Part shown: positions 36,301 to 45,184 of the stretch, piece by piece | Numbering within the stretch: position 1 is the stretch's first letter | Layout: every line of letters begins with the position of its first letter | The notes under the pieces: model-generated | What the model was told of the DNA's origin: nothing | The model's input: the letters and a program-made list of their open reading frames with translations, nothing else | Database searches by the model: none | Made by a program: the position numbers and the translations under genes | From: Aureibaculum luteum | Lineage (GTDB): Bacteria; Bacteroidota; Bacteroidia; Flavobacteriales; Flavobacteriaceae | Length of the DNA stretch: 64,000 bases | Reading direction: 5' to 3' | Assembly (NCBI RefSeq): GCF_003449015.1 | Contig: NZ_QRGD01000002.1 | Coordinates: forward strand, 1 to 64,000

Positions 36301-39300
36301 GTAACCATAAATAAGAAAATTCAGAATCAATACCTAACAACTGTAATTGTTGATGAAATACTTGAACGGTTACATGCAACTCATCCGAATGCTGCATAAG
36401 CATACTTTGGGTACGTGTACGCTCTAAAGCTGCTTCAATTTGAGACTCTCTAGCTTGTTGCTCTGCTTTTTTAAGATCTAGGAAACGTGTATAAGTTTGT
36501 TGAAATACTTTAGTAAAGCGTAACATCACTTCAACCTGTGTTTTGGTTAGTTTTTCGCTACCAATAATTAGTAAATAGCCTTGCTTAAAGTTAAACGAAT
36601 GGATTACGATTTCTTTAGGTGATATTTCAACAAGTTCCTTTGCGGAAAAAGGAAAATTGATCCCCTTTTCTGCCACAAAAGTTTGGTGTGCAATAGTTTG
36701 TTTTCTGGTCAGTTCGATAACGCACAACGGTGCTTGTTTTTTCCAATCGGCAACAATTTTCCGCATTGGAGTTGTTTGTTTATGCGGAATACCAATGGCT
36801 TGCTCTAAAATTTTCCCGGTGGAAGGATTCGGCGTGTAATTCCAGCCAATGTCTTCCTTATCATCCATTAAAACATAACCGCTTGTAAAACAGTTGATAC
36901 CCAATTTTGTGATTTCATTCCATAGTAATTCTCCCGCTTTTAAAAGTTCACTACTTTTTTGCATGGCCATGGTACGTGCACGAATTCTTTCTAATGCCAA
37001 TTCAATTTCTGATTCTCTTGCTTGTTTTTCTGCTTTTTGGAGGTCAAGAAAACGCGTATAGGTTTGTTCGAAGACTTTGGCGAAGCGTGGAAGAATTTCT
37101 TCATTTTCATAGATTTCTGTAGTAATGACTAGCAAGTAGCCATACTTGAAATACGCCGCATGCCATTTTTGCCATTTAGGAAATACAATGCCATCATCTA
37201 AAATGCCTTGAAAAATGGGTTTTAAATCAGGAACAGAGAGCATATAGTTGTAATGTGCTTTGAGTTCCTTACCACCTTTTTCAATAGAAAGTGATTCTAA
37301 TTTTTTGTTCCAACCGAGATACATTTGTTTATGAGTTGGATCAACCGTGTTTGGAACTTTAAGATAAGGCATGACGCCTTTTTCGTTAGCAAGCCAATAT
37401 TCATCCGTATCGGAAGCCATTTTACAGAAACCAAATCCTGTACCCCAAAGATTACCACCCAAACTCTTTAGTTGTTGAAAAAGTATAAAAGCAACATCAC
37501 CTAATTCTACACTTTTTTGCATGGCCATGGTTCTAGCTCTTACTCTTTCTAGTGCGAGTTCAATTTCTGATTCTCGTGCCTGTGCTTCCGCTTTTTGTAA
37601 GTCTAAAAATCGTGTGTAGGTTTGATGAAATACTTTATTAAGTCGTTTTAGGATGCTATTTTCAGCTTCGGTTAAGGGAATTCCAGAATGATCCACAACA
37701 ACTAATGCAGCATGTTTTTGAAATGCTATTGAAATACTGTAAAACTTAAATTGTAGTGCCTTTGTTTTTTCTGCCTGAGGCATGCTTTTTAATGCGGGAA
37801 GCTTGAATAAATAGTTAAAGAGTGAATTCTTTTCTTCAACTGTATAGGGCTTAGCATAGAAATCTGTTCCATTTTGTCTTGCGTTCCAAATATCGTTTTG
37901 AACAGGGTGGTCAAAATATGGGGTATTAAAACTTAATATGGAATTATATACGGGTGAAGCTACCCATTGCTCGTAATCTTTACTTTCAGCTTCATAAGTA
38001 AATATTGCTGTCGCCCTATGCTTCATAGAAATACCTAATTCCTGCAATTTATTAAGAACTTCAAGTATAACCTCTCCAAGTTCTTTACTGTTTTGCATGG
38101 CCATGGTACGAGACCGTACTTTTTCTAAAGCATGTTCTATTTGTGCTTCCTTGGCTTGTGCTTCTGCTTTTTGTAAATCAAGGAAACGTGTGTAGGTTTG
38201 TTCAAAAACGTTGGCAAAACGTTTGAAAATGTCGTGAGCATTTGGAACATGTTCTCGTGTAATAAATAACAAATAACCATACTTGAAATAGACCACATGG
38301 TCAATTTGATAGGTTGGAAAGCCATTATTTGTTTTCTTCAAAATTTGTAACACATCTCCTATAACAGGAAGCGTACTCATATACTCATAATGAGCCGTAC
38401 ATTCCTCCCCAGAAAATTCTTGTATTACAAGTGATTCTCCCTGTTCACCTTTTTGGTAATACTCTTTAAATATGCCTTCTCGTGGCACTGTATAGGTGTG
38501 TAAAACACCCGCTTCATTACCAAACCATTCTGTAGATTCGTTTTCTCCATAAATATGAAAAGCACAGCCCCAGGTTTGAATACCTAACCCTCTTACTTGT
38601 TCATCTAATAGGAAAGAGGCTTCTTGTAATTCGTCACTATGTTGCATGGCCATGGTTCTACTTCGCACTTTTTCTAATGCCAATTCAACTTCAGATTCTC
38701 TTGCTTGTGCCTCTGCTTTTTGAAGATCCAGAAAACGTGTATAAGTTTGGTTAAAAACTTTGGCGAAACGTATAAAAATATCTTGTGTCTCTGGAACAGG
38801 TTCATGTGTAATAAACATGAGGTAACCTTTTGAAAAATAGGCACAATGTATAATTTGAAAACTTGGAAACGAAAGTCCAGCTTTAGCCAATGCTTTTACT
38901 TCAGGAATTGATAGCATATACTTATAATGGTCTTCTAGTTCCTTACCTTTTTGTTCTAAAACAAATAAAGCGTCACCTCTTTTTTCTGCTTCGTGAAAAA
39001 GAAGATACACGTCTTCATTAGAATTTGTTTTAAAAGGAGGCTGAAGTCGATTTTTACCTGCCATCCAAGCAGTAGCAAATTTCTTGTCGTCATCCCAGAT
39101 ATTAAAACCACAGGCGAAGGAATTTATTCCTAATTCTTCCACTTGTTGGAATAGAAGCATAGCAGTATCTCTTAATTCATCACTTCGCTGCATACCCATT
39201 GTGCGACTTCTTACTTTTTCTAAAGCCAGTTCAATTTGGGTTTCTCTAGCTTGCTTTTCTGCTTTTTGTAGGTCTAAGAAACGTCTATGTGCTAAGTCAA

Positions 39301-40327
39301 AAGCACCAGAAAATTGTATTAAAATATCTAAATCTTCGGAAGGAGGATTTTTAATAATTCCAGGCAAAGAGTAACCAATTTCTCCATGTGTGGTCCTTGC
39401 CATGATAAAGGTTAATCCACCGATATTCCTAATATCGTCATGACTCGGTGCTTGGGGATCAATATTCTTAAAATCACCAAGTGCAACCATTTTATCTACA
39501 TAATCAATAGCTTCTGCAACATTCATGGCGTACACAACAGTTGGTTTTGTACTCTTTTCCCATTTCGCTAACAAAGGAATATCACCATGAATATGTCTAG
39601 GTAACTCCATTACAAATCCAATTTTGGTACCATCACCAGAGGTCATGGCTTTTTCATAAGATTTGGGTAACCACATCATGTGCCAGAAGTAATGAGCTTG
39701 GTGACCCAATTTGGTAAATTCATTTCGCATGGACACTACAATGTCGAGTAAGTCTGACGATTGTTGCATGGAAACAGCTTGGGCTCTAATCCGTTCTAAA
39801 GCTCCTTCGATTTCTAATTCTCGGTTTTTCGTTTCAAGTTCGATGGTACCTCTTTTTATGGCTTCACGGAGTTGTAAGTTTTCAGCACTAATCTGATCAA
39901 AACCAATGCTTTCACCTTCTTTTGTTTTAGAATCTGTGGTAGAAAAATGTTGATAAATAAAACGCCAACCTTCTATCTTATTTTCTAAAGCTGATGTAAA
40001 GCGGAATCGTCCATAATAGGCCCAATCAGTTTCATTTATAAACCAAGCGTCAAAGAGGTGTGTAATAAAAATAAGTTCGCCAAATTTTTCTATGGTTAGT
40101 CTTTCATTCCTTAAATCACATTTACCAGCGAATTGTTCGGCCGTATCTGCAAAAAAATGAGTCGTGTCTTTTCTGTTTAAAAATTCTTCATTATGAGTAG
40201 ACCCAATGAAATGATATTCATCGTCAAAGTAAGAATCATAAGTGGTAACATCACCATTCAGATAGCTGTTTAGCCAAGTGTCGTACACTTTTCTTATTTC
40301 ATTTTCTTCTGTTTTTTTTAATTTCAT
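33344..40327 (-). CDS. Giant cytoplasmic sensor kinase with NTF2-like domain and ten tandem sensor units
   Basis: A 2,327-aa protein without a signal peptide or clear membrane helix. Residues 1-130 form a SnoaL/NTF2-like domain (VYDTWLNSYLNGDVTTYDSY, then WRFIYQHFS). From about 155 to 2050 a unit of 182-193 residues is repeated ten times. Each unit begins with a helix of the type IE.ALEKVRSRTMAMQ and ends with RFLDLQKAEAQARE. The helix starts fall on the DNA near 39768, 39193, 38647, 38097, 37523, 36963, 36393, 35823, 35263 and 34684. The unit bodies look GAF-like (a strand such as FKYGYLLFITRE at the end) and differ from each other. The transmitter follows at about 2075 (GIAHEIQNPLNF, NLITNAFYTV, KDNGNGIP, GTGLGLSMSYD). 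It is the first gene of the kinase operon, ending 13 bp before the next start. Confidence 0.92.
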   Translation of the reverse strand: MKLKKTEENEIRKVYDTWLNSYLNGDVTTYDSYFDDEYHFIGSTHNEEFLNRKDTTHFFADTAEQFAGKCDLRNERLTIEKFGELIFITHLFDAWFINETDWAYYGRFRFTSALENKIEGWRFIYQHFSTTDSKTKEGESIGFDQISAENLQLREAIKRGTIELETKNRELEIEGALERIRAQAVSMQQSSDLLDIVVSMRNEFTKLGHQAHYFWHMMWLPKSYEKAMTSGDGTKIGFVMELPRHIHGDIPLLAKWEKSTKPTVVYAMNVAEAIDYVDKMVALGDFKNIDPQAPSHDDIRNIGGLTFIMARTTHGEIGYSLPGIIKNPPSEDLDILIQFSGAFDLAHRRFLDLQKAEKQARETQIELALEKVRSRTMGMQRSDELRDTAMLLFQQVEELGINSFACGFNIWDDDKKFATAWMAGKNRLQPPFKTNSNEDVYLLFHEAEKRGDALFVLEQKGKELEDHYKYMLSIPEVKALAKAGLSFPSFQIIHCAYFSKGYLMFITHEPVPETQDIFIRFAKVFNQTYTRFLDLQKAEAQARESEVELALEKVRSRTMAMQHSDELQEASFLLDEQVRGLGIQTWGCAFHIYGENESTEWFGNEAGVLHTYTVPREGIFKEYYQKGEQGESLVIQEFSGEECTAHYEYMSTLPVIGDVLQILKKTNNGFPTYQIDHVVYFKYGYLLFITREHVPNAHDIFKRFANVFEQTYTRFLDLQKAEAQAKEAQIEHALEKVRSRTMAMQNSKELGEVILEVLNKLQELGISMKHRATAIFTYEAESKDYEQWVASPVYNSILSFNTPYFDHPVQNDIWNARQNGTDFYAKPYTVEEKNSLFNYLFKLPALKSMPQAEKTKALQFKFYSISIAFQKHAALVVVDHSGIPLTEAENSILKRLNKVFHQTYTRFLDLQKAEAQARESEIELALERVRARTMAMQKSVELGDVAFILFQQLKSLGGNLWGTGFGFCKMASDTDEYWLANEKGVMPYLKVPNTVDPTHKQMYLGWNKKLESLSIEKGGKELKAHYNYMLSVPDLKPIFQGILDDGIVFPKWQKWHAAYFKYGYLLVITTEIYENEEILPRFAKVFEQTYTRFLDLQKAEKQARESEIELALERIRARTMAMQKSSELLKAGELLWNEITKLGINCFTSGYVLMDDKEDIGWNYTPNPSTGKILEQAIGIPHKQTTPMRKIVADWKKQAPLCVIELTRKQTIAHQTFVAEKGINFPFSAKELVEISPKEIVIHSFNFKQGYLLIIGSEKLTKTQVEVMLRFTKVFQQTYTRFLDLKKAEQQARESQIEAALERTRTQSMLMQHSDELHVTVQVFHQQLQLLGIDSEFSYLWLPEESEKNHSFWATWSETKKGKTIFKNKTVSYPLDKQEPSIAACYLAWDGEEKVHVNTVEPDKVEAYFNTWSELLNGVDKFKPELFPDGLYYIDAYMSYGCFGIMIKRELTRDEKNILSRFSKEFQRTYTRFLDLQNAESQAREARIETSLEKVRSRTMAMQKGEEVKDVVVLLYKELISLGVTNFATCGYVEINEKTNKQETWVTNPGGDSLGLFYLPLTGDVHFDARYEAWKNKQTVFHQTVAGKERKKHLEYAITTFNSKEAEEMVLNQFPDPTVFYCFNFSHGYLHLVCGSYLSKEEESLLARFTRVFEQTYARFLDLKKAEAQAIEAQIENALEKVRSRSLAMHKPEELQEVVAVVAEKLKDLGVIYDAGGVILCTYFPDNKDVVHWIAVDDFSSSGRYFVPYFDNPIFSEAWNSKIRGDAYFSKEFPVEAKNDFFKQAFENSDYKQMPDDYKLFVLNANQHHLSAAWSKNSAILIPSLTGAVPSESDAEIMKRFAKVFEQAYIRFMDLEKAEAQARESLIEIGLERVRSRTLAMQTSKELAQTAVVLFKQLIDLGIAPNRLFIGIIKEEGASIEAWATNEDGSKIANRFILKASKNKSIKKMVTGWKQQKQSIVIDMKGKELKDYFHYLSEEMKIPFMFGLEQKRRVQTIAYFSGGFIGMAGPDEQSEDNIHLIERFASVFNLTYTRFNDLKVAEAQSKKAEEDLINLQLAKKSAEKALLELQQTQKQLIQSEKMASLGELTAGIAHEIQNPLNFVNNFSEVSGELIDEMNEEIEKGDLEEAKFIAKDIKENLEKINHHGKRADGIVKGMLQHSRSSSGQKVPTDINVLADEYLRLAYHGLRAKDKSFNANLVTDFDDEITTVTIIPQDIGRVILNLITNAFYTVDEKKKSGAANFEPTVSVSTKQLKDQVLITVKDNGNGIPKHILDKIYQPFFTTKPTGQGTGLGLSMSYDIVKAHNGELKVATNEGEGSQFSILLTL

Positions 40328-40494
40328 GCTTTTAGGACGGCTCTTAGTAGGTTATATGTTTTATTTAATAGTTTCTACATTTATTTTAAGGGTTTTGATC
40401 ATTTTTCAATCCTTTATTTGGTTGGGATACTTTTATGTTCCACTAACTGCCCTTAATACAGTTGTGAAGTTTTTCCTCATTTTAACCATATTTA

Positions 40495-41796
40495 TCATTC
40501 CATTTTCATTTTAAAGGCTTTGATTATAAAAAAAAGTATCGTTAGTATCCCTATAAATAATATGGTACCAATCATTTCATTAGTAGACAAGTGTGACAAA
40601 AAGTAAAAAATTATAAGAATGGAAAGTATGGGTACGGTTATGCCTCCTGGAATTTTAAAATCTCCCGGTTCCGATTTTTGTATTTTACGCAACTTTATTA
40701 CGGAAAGGGCAACACCTAAATAGAGGAGAAGAACGGTACTCGTTGCGATAACAACCAATTGCTCAAAACTACCAGTAATTGCAAATATAAATGTCATACT
40801 ACTATAAATTAAAATAGCCACATGGGGGGTTGCAAATTTTTTATGTATGCTGGATAGTTTTATTATCGGAATTACATTATCTCTTGAAAGTGCAAATAAA
40901 ACACGTGGTGTATTCAATAAATCACCACTTACTAAGCCTAGCATAGAAATAGCGGCACCAATGATTAAAAGTACATATCCAAATGGGCCCAATACAATTT
41001 TAGCTGTTTCTGCCAACGGTGAAGCTTTATAATTAACCAATTCGTTCCCCAGTATCCCTTGAGAGACTAGCTGAATAAGTATATATAAACCGACAACTAC
41101 ACTAATACTGATAAAAATAGAACGCGGAATAGTACGTTTGGGGTTTTTTATCTCTCCGCCAACAATCAATCCTGTTTCACATCCTAAAAATGCAAAAAAG
41201 AGAACTAAAGAAGCATCTCCAAGTTCATAAAAAGTAGGTAACGAATCTATCTGTAAATTGGTATAGGATACATCTTTCCATCCAATAATTACCAAAAGTA
41301 GGAGAGGACTTAATTTCAAAACGGTATTCAGTTTTACTAAACCCATACCTTGTTTTATACCTAAAATGTTTACGAACGTGAACAATGCATATAAAGATAA
41401 TAAAAAACCAATCCGTGCAGTTAACAATCCTAAAACTGGAAAAATGGTTTCTAAAATAGTAACAAGGGCAATGGCTACAGCAGCACTAGCAATCATATTA
41501 CTACCTATTGCAAAAATACCAGCTAAAAATCCTGCATAATCACCAAAAGCAGTTTCTATATAGGTATAAGGGCCTCCTGAATTGTTTACTTTAGTACCAG
41601 CTTCTGCAAAGCAAAGTACTACTAGTGTAATTAGAATACCACAAAAAATATAGGCAAAAATACTAGAATTACCCATCTTACCAGCTATAATAGCAGGTAA
41701 TGCAAAAATACCAGCACCGATCATAATATTGATAATATTTGCAGATAATCCAAATACGCCAATTGATCGTTTTAATCCTTTGTCCTGTTTTATCAT
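40495..41796 (-). CDS. APC-family amino acid permease
   Basis: A 433-aa membrane protein with about 12 predicted helices. The first helix has the unwound substrate site IIMIGAGIFALP (family GxGIF pattern), and later segments contain SGGPYTYIETAFGDYAGFL and AFLGCETGLIVGGEIKNPKR, typical of the amino acid-polyamine-organocation superfamily. It probably exchanges or imports amino acids at the inner membrane. The next gene downstream begins its coding region 8 bp away (41805 end), so the DUF1624 gene and this one are co-transcribed, with this gene second. Confidence 0.9.
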   Translation of the reverse strand: MIKQDKGLKRSIGVFGLSANIINIMIGAGIFALPAIIAGKMGNSSIFAYIFCGILITLVVLCFAEAGTKVNNSGGPYTYIETAFGDYAGFLAGIFAIGSNMIASAAVAIALVTILETIFPVLGLLTARIGFLLSLYALFTFVNILGIKQGMGLVKLNTVLKLSPLLLLVIIGWKDVSYTNLQIDSLPTFYELGDASLVLFFAFLGCETGLIVGGEIKNPKRTIPRSIFISISVVVGLYILIQLVSQGILGNELVNYKASPLAETAKIVLGPFGYVLLIIGAAISMLGLVSGDLLNTPRVLFALSRDNVIPIIKLSSIHKKFATPHVAILIYSSMTFIFAITGSFEQLVVIATSTVLLLYLGVALSVIKLRKIQKSEPGDFKIPGGITVPILSILIIFYFLSHLSTNEMIGTILFIGILTILFFIIKAFKMKME

Positions 41797-41804
41797 ATTT
41801 TAAA

Positions 41805-42986
41805 TTAAAGGTAACTAAGCCACCATTTGTCTTTATTATTGGCTTTATAAATCATATATTTTTTACAAATAGGGTAGATTAGAAGAATGACTCCAATCCA
41901 TATTAGATATACTGCAAAAAGTGAATAACCGTAACTCAGTAAATTTTTATTCAAAAAAGACTCCGCATCAATTATCATATCTTGCCAATGTCCTCCAAAA
42001 ATTAGAATACTTACAATGGCTAATGAATGAATGACGAACATGTGTAAGAAATAATAGAATAAGGGTACGCGACCAAAGACCAAAAAGAAATTGGTTACTT
42101 TGTTTTTAGTAGTTTCAATAGTGTATAAAAACAAGAGTGCTGGACCCATTGTAATACATAAATATAATAAAGAAGGTGGATATTTGGTGACATTAAAAAA
42201 CGAGATAATCGTTTTCGCAGTAGTTTCTTGATAGGTCCATGGTACTAAATCGCCATAAACATTTGACAATCTTAAAACAAAAAACAGAATAATGGCACTA
42301 AACCCAAGGTACAAAAGCCATTTTTTACGTACAGCAACATTAAACCCGTTTTGATAAAAAGTTCCAAACAAATACCCTAGAGCCATTAGCCCAATCCAAG
42401 GTAGTATAGGATAATGGATATAAAGTATGGAGTCGGGACTAAAAACAAAAAACTTTCCTTGATGTAAAATATACCAAATAATAGATTGAAAACTTTGACC
42501 TTCTAACACTATACCATCCAAAGCATTATGGCCAGCAACTAAAATAATACCAATGGCAAGAATTACTTTTTTTGGTAAATAAATTAAAAAAGATAGGCAC
42601 ACCATACAGATTCCAATAGTCCAAATTACCTGAAGAATCAGAAAACTATAATTGAGGTCAAAGGTCCAAATCAAATTATTAACGACAATTTCTAGGAAAA
42701 TAAGCCAAATTCCACGTGTAAACAAAAAGTTAAAAACTTCTTTTTTTGTTTTTCTATAACCATACAAAAAAGCAGAGGTTCCAGCCAAAAACACAAATAC
42801 AGGTGCACAAAAATGCGTTATAAAACGGGTGAAAAATAGCACAGGCGTGGTTGTTTCTAAATTGGTTGGGTCTGAGAAAAAGGACCCATAATTGAAATAA
42901 GCACGTACATGATCTAAGGCCATAAGCACCATAATAACACCTCTAAGTATGTCAATAGATTTAATTCGGGTTGATTTTGGTTTCAT
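41805..42986 (-). CDS. DUF1624/HGSNAT-like membrane protein
   Basis: A 393-aa protein with about ten predicted helices. The start KSIDILRGVIMVLMALDHVR is the signature of the DUF1624 family (heparan-alpha-glucosaminide N-acetyltransferase-like). The His of DHVR and the following FTRFITHFCAPVFVFLAG complete the first conserved block; a second block is PLFYYFLHMFVIHSL near 310-325. Relatives move acetyl or other acyl groups across the membrane onto sugars, but bacterial members are mostly uncharacterised. It is followed closely by the APC permease gene. The two may work on the same nutrient, but the sequence does not say which. Confidence 0.85.
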   Translation of the reverse strand: MKPKSTRIKSIDILRGVIMVLMALDHVRAYFNYGSFFSDPTNLETTTPVLFFTRFITHFCAPVFVFLAGTSAFLYGYRKTKKEVFNFLFTRGIWLIFLEIVVNNLIWTFDLNYSFLILQVIWTIGICMVCLSFLIYLPKKVILAIGIILVAGHNALDGIVLEGQSFQSIIWYILHQGKFFVFSPDSILYIHYPILPWIGLMALGYLFGTFYQNGFNVAVRKKWLLYLGFSAIILFFVLRLSNVYGDLVPWTYQETTAKTIISFFNVTKYPPSLLYLCITMGPALLFLYTIETTKNKVTNFFLVFGRVPLFYYFLHMFVIHSLAIVSILIFGGHWQDMIIDAESFLNKNLLSYGYSLFAVYLIWIGVILLIYPICKKYMIYKANNKDKWWLSYL

Positions 42987-43037
42987 GGGGTTTTAGGTTG
43001 GTTTTTTAATTTAAAATAAACAACTCTTTTGGGAGTA

Positions 43038-43175
43038 TTACTTTTCATGAATGACTTCCAGTTCATCATATTGAGCAATATGCCCTGCATTTGTGGTTAA
43101 TCTAATTCCGTTTTGAACTTCCGTACTCATCTATTCCATAAATTTTGGATCCATCATGTCGTGCGTGCCTTCAAT
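43038..43175 (-). pseudogene. C-terminal scar of a proline iminopeptidase-like gene
   Basis: Downstream of the DUF885 gene and on the same strand, a frame reads IEGTHDMMDPKFME, an amber stop (43131-43133), then MSTEVQNGIRLTTNAGHIAQ YDELEVIHEK to a stop at 43038. This matches the end of proline iminopeptidase/alpha-beta hydrolases (G.HDMMDPKHM..MS.EVQNGR...C.NGSHLA.YD), including the catalytic Asp region and the HxAxYD His region. Only about 45 codons remain, with a stop in the middle. The rest seems to have been lost where the DUF885 gene now ends. Confidence 0.65.
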
Positions 43176-44989
43176 CAATTGCCTTTTTGATTGGTTATCC
43201 ATTGGTTTACATTGTCTTCTAACACGTCCAACGGAATTGAACCACTACCGAGAACTACATCATGAAATGACCTAATATCAAATTGATCTTTAAGGGTTTC
43301 TTCAGATTTCTTTCTAAGCTCTTTTATTTTTAGTTCTCCAATTTTGTAAGCTAAGGCTTGTCCAGGCCAAGCGATATACCTATCGATTTCAACCGTAATA
43401 TCATTTTCATTTTTTCCGGAATTCTTTATGAAATAGTCAATGGCTTCTTGTCTTGTCCATCCAAAAGCATGAATACCAGTATCAACTACCAAACGAATTG
43501 CACGCCACATTTCATACGTCAATTGTCCGTATTGAGAATAGGCATCTTCGTACATTCCAAGTTCTGGACCCAGACTTTCAGAATATAGTCCCCAACCTTC
43601 AATAAATGCTGTAAACCCAAGCATGGTTCTAAACTCTGGAACGTTCTCTAGCTCTTGGGCAAGTGAAATTTGTAAGTGATGGCCAGGCACAGCTTCATGA
43701 ATAGTCAACGCTTCCATCTCCCATTTTGGTCTCGATTTTAAGTTGTAGGTATTAGCAAAGAAATAGCCTGCCATACCTGTCTGCAGAGAACCTGGATTAT
43801 AATAGGCAGTTGTGGTAGCTTGCTCCGAATAAGCAGGAACTTTTTTTACACCATAAGGAAGCCTTGGTAGTTTCCCAAAAAGTTGGGGTAAAACAGGATC
43901 TATTTTTTTGCAAATGTCACGATAAGCGGAAAGCAATTCTTCGGGCGTGTTAAAATAAAACTGAGGGTCTTCCTTTAGAAAAGTATTAAATGCATTTATG
44001 TCTCCATCGAAATTAAGATCAGATTTCACCTTTTCCATTTTAAGTTTTATTCTCGCTACTTCTGATAGACCTAGGTCATGGATTTCTTGAGCAGTCTTAT
44101 TTGTGGTGGTATGAAACTTTATTTGCTCATTGTACCACGCCGTTCCATTGGGTAATTCACTTAAGCCATAGGTTTTTCTTGTGTTGGGCAAATAGGTATC
44201 GGTCATAAAACTCCTGAACCTTTCTAAAGCTGGGTTTACGCTTTTGGAAATAATCGTTTTCACCTTCTTTTTTAAAACATCATTTCCTTCTAGCTTTGCA
44301 AATGGTGTATAAAAAATGCTTTCTATTGGAGTTTTAGAGATTATGCTTTTTAATTGTTCGGGAACTTGTACTACTGTATTTCGTGGCATCACGATTCCCT
44401 TTTCAATACCTTCTAATAAGGTTGTTTCAACGTTTTGTAAAAGTTCCGGAACGCCTTCAAGTCTTGCCGTAATGTCTTCTAATGCCTTTGGAGAATTGGT
44501 TGGCATCATTTGAATTATTGCGGGTATAATCGTATGAATTCCCTGAATTTGGTCTATAATTAAATACTGTTGTGGAAACTGACTATTCAAAGCGTATTGG
44601 TCGCCAACAGAGCGATTAAAAATACTGAAGTTAATTTTATCTTCTTCCAATAAATCTTTAGGGTTAAACCAGTCTTTTGATTCGTTGAAAATCTTTAAAA
44701 TATCTAGGTTCTTCTTTATTCCTTCTGGTGAAACGTTATCCCATAATTGGTTGTATCCAGGCTTTCCAAAAAATGTAGCCATTACTGGAGACGCTTCTAA
44801 TTGGCTTTTGGTAAAGACTTCGAAAAGCACCTTTAAACGTTCACTTTCACTATTAAAATTCTTAGCATCCTCAATGAAGGCAAGTTTTTCGGTAATAGTA
44901 CCATCAGGTAGATTTGCTTCTTGGGCATATCCATTCTTAGTAGTTATAAAACATAAAGCTAGGCTTAGAATTAATAGGATGTTCTTCAT
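43175..44989 (-). CDS. Secreted DUF885 family metallopeptidase-like protein
   Basis: A 604-aa protein. I use the internal Met at 44989, which gives a clean signal peptide (MKNILLILSLALCFITTKNG, then YAQ); the Met eight codons upstream adds polar residues. The C-terminal half contains HEAVPGHHLQ near 423, the HExxPGHH-type zinc motif of the DUF885 family, with further conserved FIEGWGLYSE near 456. Family members are periplasmic or lipid-anchored putative peptidases of the gluzincin type. It is probably one of several exported peptidases in this window. The gene is followed directly by the proline iminopeptidase scar. Confidence 0.88.
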   Translation of the reverse strand: MKNILLILSLALCFITTKNGYAQEANLPDGTITEKLAFIEDAKNFNSESERLKVLFEVFTKSQLEASPVMATFFGKPGYNQLWDNVSPEGIKKNLDILKIFNESKDWFNPKDLLEEDKINFSIFNRSVGDQYALNSQFPQQYLIIDQIQGIHTIIPAIIQMMPTNSPKALEDITARLEGVPELLQNVETTLLEGIEKGIVMPRNTVVQVPEQLKSIISKTPIESIFYTPFAKLEGNDVLKKKVKTIISKSVNPALERFRSFMTDTYLPNTRKTYGLSELPNGTAWYNEQIKFHTTTNKTAQEIHDLGLSEVARIKLKMEKVKSDLNFDGDINAFNTFLKEDPQFYFNTPEELLSAYRDICKKIDPVLPQLFGKLPRLPYGVKKVPAYSEQATTTAYYNPGSLQTGMAGYFFANTYNLKSRPKWEMEALTIHEAVPGHHLQISLAQELENVPEFRTMLGFTAFIEGWGLYSESLGPELGMYEDAYSQYGQLTYEMWRAIRLVVDTGIHAFGWTRQEAIDYFIKNSGKNENDITVEIDRYIAWPGQALAYKIGELKIKELRKKSEETLKDQFDIRSFHDVVLGSGSIPLDVLEDNVNQWITNQKGN

Positions 44990-45096
44990 AATTTTTGTTT
45001 TATTAATTATCATTTGTTAATGTGTCTTGTGCAAGACCATTTAAGTTAATGGCAAAACCAAAATTGTGGTTAATACTAGTTTTATAGTTTTTATCA

Positions 45097-45171
45097 TTAA
45101 ATTGATTTATGTACTTCCGGTTCAATATCTATCATAAATTCTGGAGGTAATAATTCTTTTGTAGCTGTAAT
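45097..45171 (-). pseudogene. C-terminal scar of a RidA-like gene
   Basis: Twenty-four codons before a stop read ITATKELLPPEFMIDIEPEV HKSI. This aligns with the end of the intact RidA-like protein at 47218-47751 (GVKELAVPEFMIEIELEVHK). No start or other part of a Rid domain is found upstream. It is best explained as the leftover of a second, diverged copy after deletion of the rest. Confidence 0.65.
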
Positions 45172-45184
45172 TGATCTTTTTTTA

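Noticed and set aside
40278-40514. Plus-strand frame of 78 codons with a hydrophobic product between the giant kinase and the permease
   Set aside because: It overlaps the ends of both neighbours in antisense, and its hydrophobicity follows from base composition. A hydrophobic toxin is not supported.
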